Of a DNA stretch of 64,000 nt, positions 1-8,816 are shown one piece after another; the stretch's first letter is position 1, and every line of letters begins with the position of its first letter. The stretch spans positions 38,097,910 through 38,161,909 of the forward strand of contig NC_091298.1 in the NCBI RefSeq assembly GCF_038502225.1, read 5' to 3'. The position numbers and the translations under genes are program-made. The stretch is from Cherax quadricarinatus (Eukaryota > Arthropoda > Malacostraca > Decapoda > Parastacidae). The notes below the pieces were generated by a model. The model was not told the DNA's origin, did no database searches, and saw only the letters and a list, made by a program, of their open reading frames with translations.

Positions 1-31
1 TCTTCATCACTTTGCACTTATTGGGGTTGAA

Positions 32-882
32 CTACAGAAGCCAGTTGCTGGACCAGGCCTGCAGCCTGTCCAGTTCCCTTTGTAGTTCTGCCTGGTCCTC
101 ATCCGACTGAATTCTTCTCATTAATTTCACATCATCTGTAAACAGGGGCACTTCTGAATCTATTCCTTCTGTCATGTCGTTTACATATACCAGAAACAGC
201 ACCGGTCGTAGGAATGACCCCTGTTTACCCTCGCTCGTCGCAGGCACTGACTCACTGACTCTGACACCTCGTCCCGTACCGTAACTCGCTGATGTCTTCC
301 AGACAGGTATTCCCTGATCCATTGCAGTGCCTTCCCTGTTATACTTGTCTGGTCCTCCAGCTTTTCCACTAATCTCTTGTGTGGAACTGTGTCAAAAGCC
401 TTCTTACAATCCAAGAAAACACAATCTACCCACCCCTCTATGCCTTACTGATGTCACCTTGTCACAGAACTCTAGTAGGTTTGTGATACAGAATTTACCG
501 TCCCTGAAACCGTGCTGGTTGTCGTTGACAAGCTCATTTCTTTCTAGGTGTTCCACCACTCTTCTTATAATCTTCTCCATGACTTTGCATATTATACATG
601 TCAGTGACACTGGTCTGTAGTTTAATGCTTCGTGCCTGTCTCCTTTTTTAAAAAATGGTCGCCCAGTTTCGATAGATGTATTGAAGCTTGTTGTTGTGGT
701 ACACATAGAGTCTCTGTTCCCTCCATCAGGACCCATGGAGAGATATTATCTGGCCCCATCGCCTTTGAGGTATCTAGCTTGCTCAGCAACCTCTTCACTT
801 CATCCTCGGTTGTACAGGGTGGACCACAGAAAATGCATGTTTTTCGCAAGTGAATGACTTTGCGTATTTTAAAGATAAACAA
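32..882 (-). pseudogene. CR1-A reverse transcriptase, broken into three frames
   Basis: Three overlapping minus-strand frames cover RT fingers and palm. They contain TSKAMGPDNISPWVL, NYRPVSLTCIICKVMEKI, QHGFRDGK, CKKAFDTVPHKRLV, and a catalytic box reading FTDDVKLM. The usual FADD has Ala changed to Thr but both Asp residues remain. Copying RNA into DNA at a nicked target is the known role of the family. At least two frameshifts separate the pieces, so no product is expected. The nearest relatives are the copies at 5.3-6.7 kb and 59-60.4 kb in this window. Confidence 0.85.
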
Positions 883-1022
883 ATCTTAATTACAACAAAT
901 AAAAGGCATTTTAATGCATTTTTTAATTTGCGTGCAGACGAAGCACATTTCTATCTGTTTAACGTTAAAATACGCAAAGTTATTCAATTGTGAAAAACAT
1001 GCGTTTTCTCTGCTCCACCCTG
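815..1022. mobile_element. MITE-like element with ~57-bp terminal inverted repeats
   Basis: The ends CAGGGTGGACCACAG and CTGCTCCACCCTG are inverted repeats that extend inward for about 57 bp with few mismatches (both carry GCATGTTTTTC and CTTTGCGTATTTTAA). The central ~90 bp is AT-rich and non-coding. The insertion breaks the CR1-A RT linker, which continues on both sides. TGTA occurs at 811-814 and 1025-1028, next to the ends, as a possible target duplication. The CAGGGTGG ends suggest a mariner/Tc1-type non-autonomous element; that family assignment is inference. Confidence 0.75.
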
Positions 1023-1350
1023 GATGTATCGTGTACAACACTTGATAGTGTACCCCACTTCTCTATCTCTCTGCAGGCCCATCTGTCTCCTCTGTGAATA
1101 CTTCTTTGAATCTCATGTTAAAGTCCTCACATACATCTCGGTCGTTTCTTGTAATCTTCCCTCCTTCCTTCCTTAGCCTGATTACCTGGTCCTTGGCTGT
1201 TGTTTTCCACCTGCTGTGGCTGTACAACAGCTTCGAGTCAGATTTGGCTTTCGCTGCTATGTTATTTTCGTATTATCGTTGGGCCTCCCTTCTTATCTGT
1301 GAATAGTCATTTCTGGCTCTACGACTGCTCTCCTTATTCTCCTGGGTCCT

Positions 1351-1641
1351 TTACCTCCTATACTTCTTCCATTCTCTAGCACACTTGGTTTCGGCCTCCC
1401 TCCACCTTTGGGTGAACCAAGGGCTCACCCTGGCCTTCTCGTTATTTATGTTACTTTTCGATACAAACCTCTCCTCAGCTTCCTTGCATATTGTTGTCAC
1501 ATATTCCATCATCTCATTTACTGACCTCCCTGTCAGTTCTCTGTCCCACTCAACATCGGGCAGGAAATTCTTTATGCCTATGTAGCCGTCTCTCTTGTAG
1601 TTTGGTTTCATTCGTGCTGCCCTTCCTACTTCCCTCTCCAA
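1351..1641 (-). pseudogene. CR1-A endonuclease-RT linker fragment
   Basis: A 96-residue open stretch matches, residue for residue in long runs, the linker after the endonuclease in the copy at 60.9-61.4 kb. Shared pieces include MKPNY, WDREL, EAEDRF/EAEERF, FTQRWREAE and EWKKYRR. It lies between the endonuclease SDH motif and the first RT block. No catalytic motif is expected here. It is part of the dead copy 1. Confidence 0.75.
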
Positions 1642-1720
1642 TTGTAACTCTACTAGGTATTTGAATCACAGAACCACGTGATCGCTGGTCCCGAGGGGTC
1701 TTTCATATGTAATATACTTA

Positions 1721-1729
1721 CCTAATTGT
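1721..1729. repeat. Target-site duplication, left copy (CCTAATTGT)
   Basis: The 9-bp sequence CCTAATTGT adjoins the oligo-T end of the RTE element and is repeated exactly at 5322-5330 on its other side. The duplicated sequence is itself part of a CR1-A tail repeat. Confidence 0.85.
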
Positions 1730-4700
1730 TTTTTTTTTTATTATCACACCGGCCGATTCCCACCAAGGCAGGGTGGCCCGAAAAAGAAAAACTTTCACCA
1801 TCATTCACTCCATCACTGTCTTGCCAGAAGGGTGCTTTACACTACAGTTTTTAAACTGCAACATTAACACCCCTCCTTCAGAGTGCAGGCACTGTACTTC
1901 CCATCTCCAGGACTCAAGTCCGGCCTGCCGGTTTCCCTGAATCCCTTCATAAATGTTACTTTGCTCACACTCCAACAGCACGTCAAGTATTAAAAACCAT
2001 TTGTCTCCATTCACTCCTATCAAACACGCTCACGCATGCCTGCTGGAAGTCCAAGCCCCTCGCACACAAAACCTCCTTTACCCCCTCCCTCCAACCCTTC
2101 CTAGGCCGACCCCTACCCCGCCTTCCTTCCACTACAGACTGATACACTCTTGAAGTCATTCTGTTTCGCTCCATTCTCTCTACATGTCCGAACCACCTCA
2201 ACAACCCTTCCTCAGCCCTCTGGACAACAGTTTTGGTAATCCCGCACCTCCTCCTAACTTCCAAACTACGAATTCTCTGCATTATATTCACACCACACAT
2301 TGCCCTCAGACATGACATCTCCACTGCCTCCAGCCTTCTCCTCGCTGCAACATTCATCACCCACGCTTCACACCCATATAAGAGCGTTGGTAAAACTATA
2401 CTCTCATACATTCCCCTCTTTGCCTCCAAGGACAAAGTTCTTTGTCTCCACAGACTCCTAAGTGCACCACTCACTCTTTTTCCCTCATCAATTCTATGAT
2501 TCACCTCATCTTTCATAGACCCATCCGCTGACACGTCCACTCCCAAATATCTGAATACGTTCACCTCCTCCATACTCTCTCCCTCCAATCTGATATTCAA
2601 TCTTTCATCACCTAATCTTTTTGTTATCCTCATAACCTTACTCTTTCCTGTATTCACCTTTAATTTTCTTCTTTTGCACACCCTACCAAATTCATCCACC
2701 AATCTCTGCAACTTCTCTTCAGAATCTCCCAAGAGCACAGTGTCATCGGCAAAGAGCAGCTGTGACAACTCCCACTTTGTGTGTGATTCTTTATCTTTTA
2801 ACTCCACGCCTCTTGCCAAGACCCTCGCATTTACTTCTCTTACAACCCCATCTATAAATATATTAAACAACCACGGTGACATCACACATCCTTGTCTAAG
2901 GCCTACTTTTACTGGGACAAATTTTCCCTCTTTCCTACATACTCTAACTTGAGCCTCACTATCCTCGTAAAAACTCTTCACTGCTTTCAGTAACCTACCT
3001 CCTACACCATACACTTGCAACATCTGCCACATTGCCCCCCTATCCACCCTGTCATACGCCTTTTCCAAATCCATAAATGCCACAAAGACCTCTTTAGCCT
3101 TATCTAAATACTGTTCACTTATATGTTTCACTGTAAACACCTGGTCCACACACCCCCTACCTTTCCTAAAGCCTCCTTGTTCATCTGCTATCCTATTCTC
3201 CGTCTTACTCTTAATTCTTTCAATTATAACTCTACCATACACTTTACCAGGTACACTCAACAGACTTATCCCCCTATAATTTTTGCACTCTCTTTTATCC
3301 CCTTTGCCTTTATACAAAGGAACTATGCATGCTGTCTGCCAATCCCTAGGTACCTTACCCTCTTCCATACATTTATTAAATAATTGCACCAACCACTCCA
3401 AAACTATATCCCCACCTGCTTTTAACATTTCTATCTTTATCCCATCAATCCCGGCTGCCTTACCCCCTTTCATTTTACCTACTGCCTCACGAACTTCCCC
3501 CACACTCACAACTGGCTCTTCCTCACTCCTACAAGATGTTATTCCTCCTTGCCCTATACACGAAATCACAGCTTCCCTATCTTCATCAACATTTAACAAT
3601 TCCTCAAAATATTCCTTCCATCTTCCCAATACCTCTACCTCTCCATTTAATAACTCTCCTCTCCTATTTTTAACTGACAAATCCATTTGTTCTCTAGGCT
3701 TTCTTAACTTGTTAATCTCACTCCAAAACTTTTTCTTATTTTCAACAAAATTTGTTGATAACATCTCACCCACTCTCTCATTTGCTCTCTTTTTACATTG
3801 CTTCACCACTCTCTTAACTTCTCTCTTTTTCTCCATATACTCTTCCCTCCTTGCATCACTTCTACTTTGTAAAAACTTCTCATATGCTAACTTTTTCTCC
3901 CTTACTACTCTCTTTACATCATCATTCCACCAATCGCTCCTCTTCCCTCCTGCACCCACTTTCCTGTAACCACAAACTTCTGCTGAACACTCTAACACTA
4001 CATTTTTAAACCTACCCCATACCTCTTCGACCCCATTGCCTATGCTCTCATTAGCCCATCTATCCTCCAATAGCTGTTTATATCTTACCCTAACTGCCTC
4101 CTCTTTTAGTTTATAAACCTTCACCTCTCTCTTCCCTGATGCTTCTATTCTCCTTGTATCCCATCTACCTTTTACTCTCAGTGTAGCTACAACTAGAAAG
4201 TGATCTGATATATCTGTGGCCCCTCTATAAACATGTACATCCTGAAGTCTACTCAACAGTCTTTTATCTACCAATACATAATCCAACAAACTACTGTCAT
4301 TTCGCCCTACATCATATCGTGTATACTTATTTATCCTCTTTTTCTTAAAATATGTATTACCTATAACTAAACCCCTTTCTATACAAAGTTCAATCAAAGG
4401 GCTCCCATTATCATTTACACCTGGCACCCCAAACTTACCTACCACACCCTCTCTAAAAGTTTCTCCTACTTTAGCATTCAAGTCCCCTACCACAATTACT
4501 CTCTCACTTGGTTCAAAGGCTCCTAAACATTCACTTAACATCTCCCAAAATCTCTCTCTCTCCTCTGCATTCCTCTCTTCTCCAGGTGCATACACGCTTA
4601 TTATGACCCACTTTTCGCATCCAACCTTTACTTTAATCCACATAATTCTTGAATTTACACATTCATATTCTCTTTTCTCCTTCCATAACTGATCATTTAA

Positions 4701-5321
4701 CATTACTGCTACCCCTTCCTTTGCTCTAACTCTCTCAGATACTCCAGATTTAATCCCATTTATTTCCCCCCACTGAAACTCTCCTACCCCCTTCAGCTTT
4801 GTTTCGCTTAGGGCCAGGACATCCAACTTCTTTTCATTCATAACATCAGCAATCATCTGTTTCTTGTCATCCGCACTACATCCACGCACATTTAAGCAAC
4901 CCAGTTTTATAAAGTTTTTCTTCTTCTCTTTTTTAGTAATTGTATACAGGAGAAGGGGTTACTAGCCCATTGCTCCCGGCATTTTAGTCGCCTCATACGA
5001 CACGCATGGCTTACGGAGGAAAGATTCTTTTCCACTTCCCCATGGACAATAGAAGAAATAAAAAAGAACAAGAGCTATTTAGAAAAAGGAGAAAAACCTA
5101 GATGTATGTATATATATATATGCATGTGCGTGTCTGTGAAGTGTGACCAAAGTGTAAGTAGGAGTAGCAAGATATCCCTGTTATCTTAGCGTGTTTATGA
5201 GACAGAAAAAGAAACCAGCAATCCTACCATCATGCAAAACAGTTACAGGTTTCTGTTTCACAGTCATCTGGCAGGACGGTAGTACTTCCCTGGGTGGTTG
5301 CTGTCTACCAACCTACTACCT
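1730..5321 (-). mobile_element. RTE-clade LINE, near full length with target-site duplication
   Basis: Non-LTR retrotransposon on the minus strand. Element order is: 5' UTR (about 5321-4959), one long endonuclease-RT frame (4958-1983), 3' UTR (1982-1740), and a short A-tail seen as T's at 1730-1739. A perfect 9-bp duplication flanks it. The 5' and 3' UTRs match segments seen elsewhere in the window: the 3' UTR block recurs at 37738 and 12850, and on plus near 26.2 kb. The uninterrupted frame, intact motifs and perfect duplication suggest a recent insertion. It landed in the 3' tail of CR1-A copy 2. Confidence 0.92.
1983..4958 (-). CDS. RTE endonuclease-reverse transcriptase polyprotein
   Basis: Uninterrupted frame of about 990 codons. 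There is no ATG near its start: the frame is open from 4958, a GTG lies at 4889, and LGCLNVRGC upstream of that is the expected start of the endonuclease fold. The true start codon is unclear. APE-type endonuclease motifs are all present: LNVRG, SETK (about residue 30 from the GTG), YAPG, GDLNAKVG (about 140) and SDH (about 230). RT motifs follow: YKGKGDKRECKNYRG, GFRKGRG, MDLEKAYDRV, GLRQGCVMSPWLF and LLFADDTVLLG (about 725). The C-terminal region carries RWFGHVERM and RGRGRPRK, typical of RTE-type proteins. It nicks target DNA and primes reverse transcription of its own RNA. This is the only RT in the window without a visible lesion. Confidence 0.92.
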   Translation of the reverse strand, partial: PLLLYTITKKEKKKNFIKLGCLNVRGCSADDKKQMIADVMNEKKLDVLALSETKLKGVGEFQWGEINGIKSGVSERVRAKEGVAVMLNDQLWKEKREYECVNSRIMWIKVKVGCEKWVIISVYAPGEERNAEERERFWEMLSECLGAFEPSERVIVVGDLNAKVGETFREGVVGKFGVPGVNDNGSPLIELCIERGLVIGNTYFKKKRINKYTRYDVGRNDSSLLDYVLVDKRLLSRLQDVHVYRGATDISDHFLVVATLRVKGRWDTRRIEASGKREVKVYKLKEEAVRVRYKQLLEDRWANESIGNGVEEVWGRFKNVVLECSAEVCGYRKVGAGGKRSDWWNDDVKRVVREKKLAYEKFLQSRSDARREEYMEKKREVKRVVKQCKKRANERVGEMLSTNFVENKKKFWSEINKLRKPREQMDLSVKNRRGELLNGEVEVLGRWKEYFEELLNVDEDREAVISCIGQGGITSCRSEEEPVVSVGEVREAVGKMKGGKAAGIDGIKIEMLKAGGDIVLEWLVQLFNKCMEEGKVPRDWQTACIVPLYKGKGDKRECKNYRGISLLSVPGKVYGRVIIERIKSKTENRIADEQGGFRKGRGCVDQVFTVKHISEQYLDKAKEVFVAFMDLEKAYDRVDRGAMWQMLQVYGVGGRLLKAVKSFYEDSEAQVRVCRKEGKFVPVKVGLRQGCVMSPWLFNIFIDGVVREVNARVLARGVELKDKESHTKWELSQLLFADDTVLLGDSEEKLQRLVDEFGRVCKRRKLKVNTGKSKVMRITKRLGDERLNIRLEGESMEEVNVFRYLGVDVSADGSMKDEVNHRIDEGKRVSGALRSLWRQRTLSLEAKRGMYESIVLPTLLYGCEAWVMNVAARRRLEAVEMSCLRAMCGVNIMQRIRSLEVRRRCGITKTVVQRAEEGLLRWFGHVERMERNRMTSRVYQSVVEGRRGRGRPRKGWREGVKEVLCARGLDFQQACVSVFDRSEWRQMVFNT

Positions 5322-5330
5322 CCTAATTGT
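5322..5330. repeat. Target-site duplication, right copy (CCTAATTGT)
   Basis: Exact partner of 1721-1729. It continues directly into ACTCACCTAATTGTGG, the tail of CR1-A copy 2, so removing the RTE restores a continuous CR1-A tail repeat. Confidence 0.85.
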
Positions 5331-6682
5331 ACTCACCTAATTGTGGTTGCAGGGGTCGAGACTCAGCTCCTGGCTCCGCCTCTTCACTGACCGCTACTGG
5401 GTCCTCCCTCCTCCTGCTTCATGAGTTTTATCATACCTCGTCTTAAAACTATGTATGGTTCCCGCCTTCACTACATCATTTGCCACTTCCTAACAACTCT
5501 GTGGCTGAAGAAATACTTCCTCACATCCCTTTGACTCATCTGGGTCTTCAATTTCCAATTGTGGCCCCTTGTTTCCGTGTCCCATCTCTGGAACATTTTG
5601 TCTCTGTCCACCTTATCTATTCCATGCAGTATTTTGTATGTCGTTATCATGTCACCCCTGACCCCTCTAGTGTCCTCAGACCGATTTTTCTTAACCTTTC
5701 TTCGTAGGACATTTCCCCTTAGCTCTGGAACTAGCCTTGTTGCAAACCTTTCCACTTTCTCTAATTTCTTGACGTGCTTGACCAGGTGTGGTTCCAAATT
5801 CGTGCTGCATACTCCAGCGTGGGCCTGATGTACACAGTGTATAAATCTTGAACGATTCCTTACTGAGATATCAGAACGCTATTCTCAGGTTTGCCAGGCG
5901 CCCATATGCCGCAGCACTTATCTGGTTAATGTGTGCTTTCGGCGACGTGCTCGGTATTATACTCACCCCTAGATTTTTTTAACTTAGTGAGGTTTGCAGT
6001 CTTTGGCCTCCTAGCCTATACTCTGTCTGCGGGTCTTCTTTGCTCTTAACCTCATTAACTTCACATCATCTGCAAACAGGGATACTTCTGTGTCTATCCT
6101 TTCTGTCATGTCATTCACATATAGCAAGAATAGCACTGGTTCCAGGACTGACCCCTGTGGGAACCCGCTCGTCACAGGCGCCCACTGTGATACCTTATCA
6201 CGTACCATGACTCGCTGTTGCCTGCCTCCCTGTCAGGTATTCTCTGATCCTTTGCGGTGCTCTTCCAGTTATACGTGCCTGATCCTCTAGCATCTACACT
6301 AATCTCTTGTGAGGAACTGTGTCGAAGGCCTTCTTGCGTTCCAGGAAAATGCAGTCAATCAACCCCTCCCTCTCATGTCTTACTTCAGTTACCTTGTCAT
6401 AAAACTCCAGCAGATTTGTGACACAGGCTTTCCTTCCATGAATCCGTGCTGGCTGTCGTTTATAAACTTGTTCCGTTCTAGGTGCTCCTCCACTCTCCTC
6501 CTGATAATCTTCTCCATGACTTTGCATGCTATACACGTTAGTGACACTGGTCTATAATTTAGTGCTTCGTTTCTGTCTCCTTTCTTAAAGCTGGGAACTA
6601 TATTTGCCGTCTTCCATACCTCAGGTAGTTGCCCAGTTTCAAGGGATGTGTTGAAGATTGTGGTTAGTGGCACATTCATCAA
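5331..6682 (-). mobile_element. CR1-A LINE copy 2 (5'-truncated, with 3' tail)
   Basis: Minus-strand CR1-A fragment from its 3' terminal repeats (TACTCACCTAATTG read on plus, at 5326-5345) through the conserved 3' UTR, RT C-terminus and part of the RT palm and fingers. It ends near 6682 in a short GT run. Frames are interrupted. Its tail was the landing site of the RTE, and copy 1 abuts the same tail. Confidence 0.85.
5471..6682 (-). pseudogene. CR1-A reverse transcriptase C-terminal two thirds, broken
   Basis: Minus-strand frames at 6682-6389, 6536-6294, 6208-6011 and 5797-5471 are consecutive parts of one RT. They show NYRPVSLTCIACKVMEKI, FDTVPHKRLV, GSVLEPVLFLLYVNDM, SLFADDVKLM with the catalytic FADD intact, and the C-terminal block HLVKHVKKLEKVERFATR followed by RDVRKYFFSHRVV. 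Frame changes occur between all pieces, so it cannot be translated as one protein. The order and spacing agree with the copy at 59-60.4 kb. Confidence 0.85.
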
Positions 6683-6773
6683 TGTGTGTGTGTGTACTCA
6701 CCTATTTGTACTCACCTATTTGTTGTTGCAGGGGTCGATTCATAGCTCCTGGCCCCGCCTCTTTACTGATTGC

Positions 6774-6814
<41 letters not shown>
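6683..6814 (-). mobile_element. 84-bp CR1-A 3'-end copy inside a GT microsatellite
   Basis: A minimal CR1-A copy (6695-6778) contains only the 3' UTR end plus two tail repeats (TACTCACCTATTTG on plus). GT runs flank it at 6683-6694 and 6779-6814. It looks like an extreme 5' truncation that inserted in, or seeded, a CA/GT repeat. Confidence 0.8.
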
Positions 6815-6816
<2 letters not shown>

Positions 6817-7627
6817 ATGTCTCCACGAAATAGGTAGTTTTAACACCTTACTACAAACGTCAGGTGCCCATCAAGTACACTGGACATACTACTTCTGACG
6901 CGAGTACATTTGTACCTATGGAAGGTACAGGAACTAATTTCATTGTACTCCTATTTTGGATACTGCTCTCACGGGAGCAGAATGAAATTACGTAGCTGTC
7001 CCTGCATACCACAGAGAAAATCGGTACCTATGTGTTAGACGACTTGTGTCACGTCCCTGGAGAGAACAGAGAAACCACTATGAAAATAAAGTATACTACA
7101 TGGTTTTCTTGGGCAGTTTTGCATTACTAACCTGTCTGGGAAAATAATCCCAAGGTTTCTTCTTCATAGACAATAGTATACACAGAAGCCTCGTTTTTCA
7201 CAGACTTAGCTGGATATATCTCGGCATATTGCACTTTTCCTCAGATATAAATAGAAAGTCTGGGATTTTACTGCCTGTATTTAAAGGAATCAAATAAAAA
7301 AAATGTAATTCGTTGTAACGGGCAGAAATAATACCATTTTACAGTTCCCACGGACCGTTTTCTTCTGACACTGTGATTCTTATACACTTCGGTAATTCTA
7401 ACTGACGGCTTCAATGTCACTACGTATCAGGTCATCAACGACTCAAACTCCGGATAAAATAAATGTAACATGACCAACATGCGGGAAATCCATTCACAGC
7501 GTATTGATAGATAATTTAAAATTTATATTTTCAATAAATACTCTGCATTTTTACTTTAATAGATTTTCTTTTCAGTCGCTATAAATGCTGTACATTTACA
7601 ATTGTTCTGCTAGTTCACTGAACAAAA
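6815..7627. other. No recognised feature
   Basis: About 0.8 kb of moderately AT-rich sequence without a convincing frame, inverted repeat or known repeat end. It separates the CR1-A mini copy from the I-group LINE. Confidence 0.5.
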
Positions 7628-7811
7628 TTGTATGTATGTATAATGTTCGCCAAGACCATAGTCCTGGCACGGGTCCCAATCTTGCGATGACCCGTCTCTG
7701 GCTCCTGATGGAGAAAGGTTTCCACAATGATGCGACGCATGCCGCTCAAGCGCCCCTCTGGTCAGTTCAACTGGTGCATCTCATAAGCGACACCATATGT
7801 AACTATGGACA

Positions 7812-8216
7812 CTAGCGAGGAGGAGGATATGTCATTATTACAGGTAACAGCTTGTTTGGTTCGTTGACCCCATGGTACACTAGTGTGGCCGCAGTCATCT
7901 CTAGGTCCTCTTCGGGAGGGAATATCACCCCTAGTTGCCTGCGGAGTGTCTCAGTAGCTTCGCACTCTAGAAGATAGTGTGTTAGGGGCCGCTGGACAAC
8001 GTGCTGACAGTACTGGCACATCTCCTCCTCAGCCTTGTCTACCATCATCTTGGCTGTGGGAAAGCCCAAACGAAGCCGATGGATGGCGGTACACTGCGCT
8101 CTGGACCAGCTTCTATCATATGGAGGGGGTTCTCCCTGAGTCGCTGCTCGGTACCACTGTTGAGATGGGGTATCACCTAAGACCTCCCCCATAAGTTTCG
8201 TGGCTCTGGCAGCCAT
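7812..8216 (-). pseudogene. I-group LINE ORF2 C-terminal domain with CCHC knuckle
   Basis: A 134-residue frame at the end of ORF2 with RAQCTAIHRLRLGF followed by CQYC and HYLLEC, giving a C-x2-C-x9-H-x4-C knuckle. This arrangement after RNase H is common at the C-terminus of I and R1-like ORF2 proteins, where it is thought to bind nucleic acid. It follows the RNase H frame with a one-base overlap at 8216, in a different frame, so a frameshift separates the two in this copy. Confidence 0.75.
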
Positions 8217-8740
8217 CAGTTTGGTCTGTCGTAGGCTGATTGGACAGTAATCCCAACATGTGGATAGTCTGTTGCTGCCTTGGCTGCATCATCTGCCGCC
8301 TCATTTCCCCGGATGCCAGCATGGCTGGGGATCCAGTTCAATGTCGATCTATTACCCTGAGCTTCTAAGGCTGTCATTATGCTCAGGATCGATGTGATGA
8401 GGTGAACATTATCCTGTGGTTGAGGATGGGAGAGGGCATTGATTGCAGAGGTGGAATCAACATGTATGACAGGTCGGAGTCGATGTCGTAGGGCATGTGA
8501 CAATGCCTGCTGAATCGCCACCAGCTCAGCTTGAAGGATCGTGCAGTGGTCAGGGAGTCGCCAGCCTTGTGTGTGACCATTGTGGTACAGTCCAGCTGCT
8601 GCTCTCTTCCTGTCAGGGTCAACAGATCCATCTGTGAAATACACTGCACATGTGCCTCCCTCTGCCAGTGCCATGCTTGTCTCAGCATGATTGCTGAGGG
8701 TGTCTTGACTGCAGAGACACTTAGAGATGGGTAGCTGCAT
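8216..8740 (-). CDS. I-group LINE RNase H domain (ORF2 fragment)
   Basis: An open frame of 174 codons with a complete set of RNase H active-site motifs: FTDGSVD (first Asp), LQAELVAIQQAL (Glu), HVDSTSAINAL (second Asp) and SHAGIRGNEAADDAAK (His and last Asp). RNase H degrades the RNA strand of the RNA-DNA hybrid during retrotransposition. The ATG is probably not a real start, because this is an internal domain of ORF2. The RT palm that should precede it is missing, so the fragment is orphaned even though the fold looks intact. Confidence 0.85.
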   Translation of the reverse strand: MQLPISKCLCSQDTLSNHAETSMALAEGGTCAVYFTDGSVDPDRKRAAAGLYHNGHTQGWRLPDHCTILQAELVAIQQALSHALRHRLRPVIHVDSTSAINALSHPQPQDNVHLITSILSIMTALEAQGNRSTLNWIPSHAGIRGNEAADDAAKAATDYPHVGITVQSAYDRPN

Positions 8741-8816
8741 GATGAAAACATCGGCTGGATCTGGGCGCCAGGGAGGTGGTGGATGGTACCCAGCAACAGG
8801 AAGGTCACAACTCTTC

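Larger units (their letters stand above)
1..1716 (-). mobile_element. CR1-A LINE copy 1 (5'-truncated, continues beyond the window start)
   Basis: Minus-strand non-LTR retrotransposon fragment of the CR1/Jockey group. In element order it holds the end of the endonuclease (about 1716-1640), the linker (1641-1351) and the first two thirds of the reverse transcriptase (882-32). Its 3' end lies outside the window. It is colinear with the longer copy at 58971-63435. It stops abruptly near 1716 against the tail repeats of another CR1-A copy. A MITE-like insertion occupies 815-1022. Frames are broken several times, so it is a dead copy. Confidence 0.85.

Noticed and set aside
3283..3969. A 228-codon plus-strand Ser/Leu-rich open frame
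   Set aside because: It is antisense to the RTE endonuclease-RT gene, follows its codon structure and has no family resemblance.
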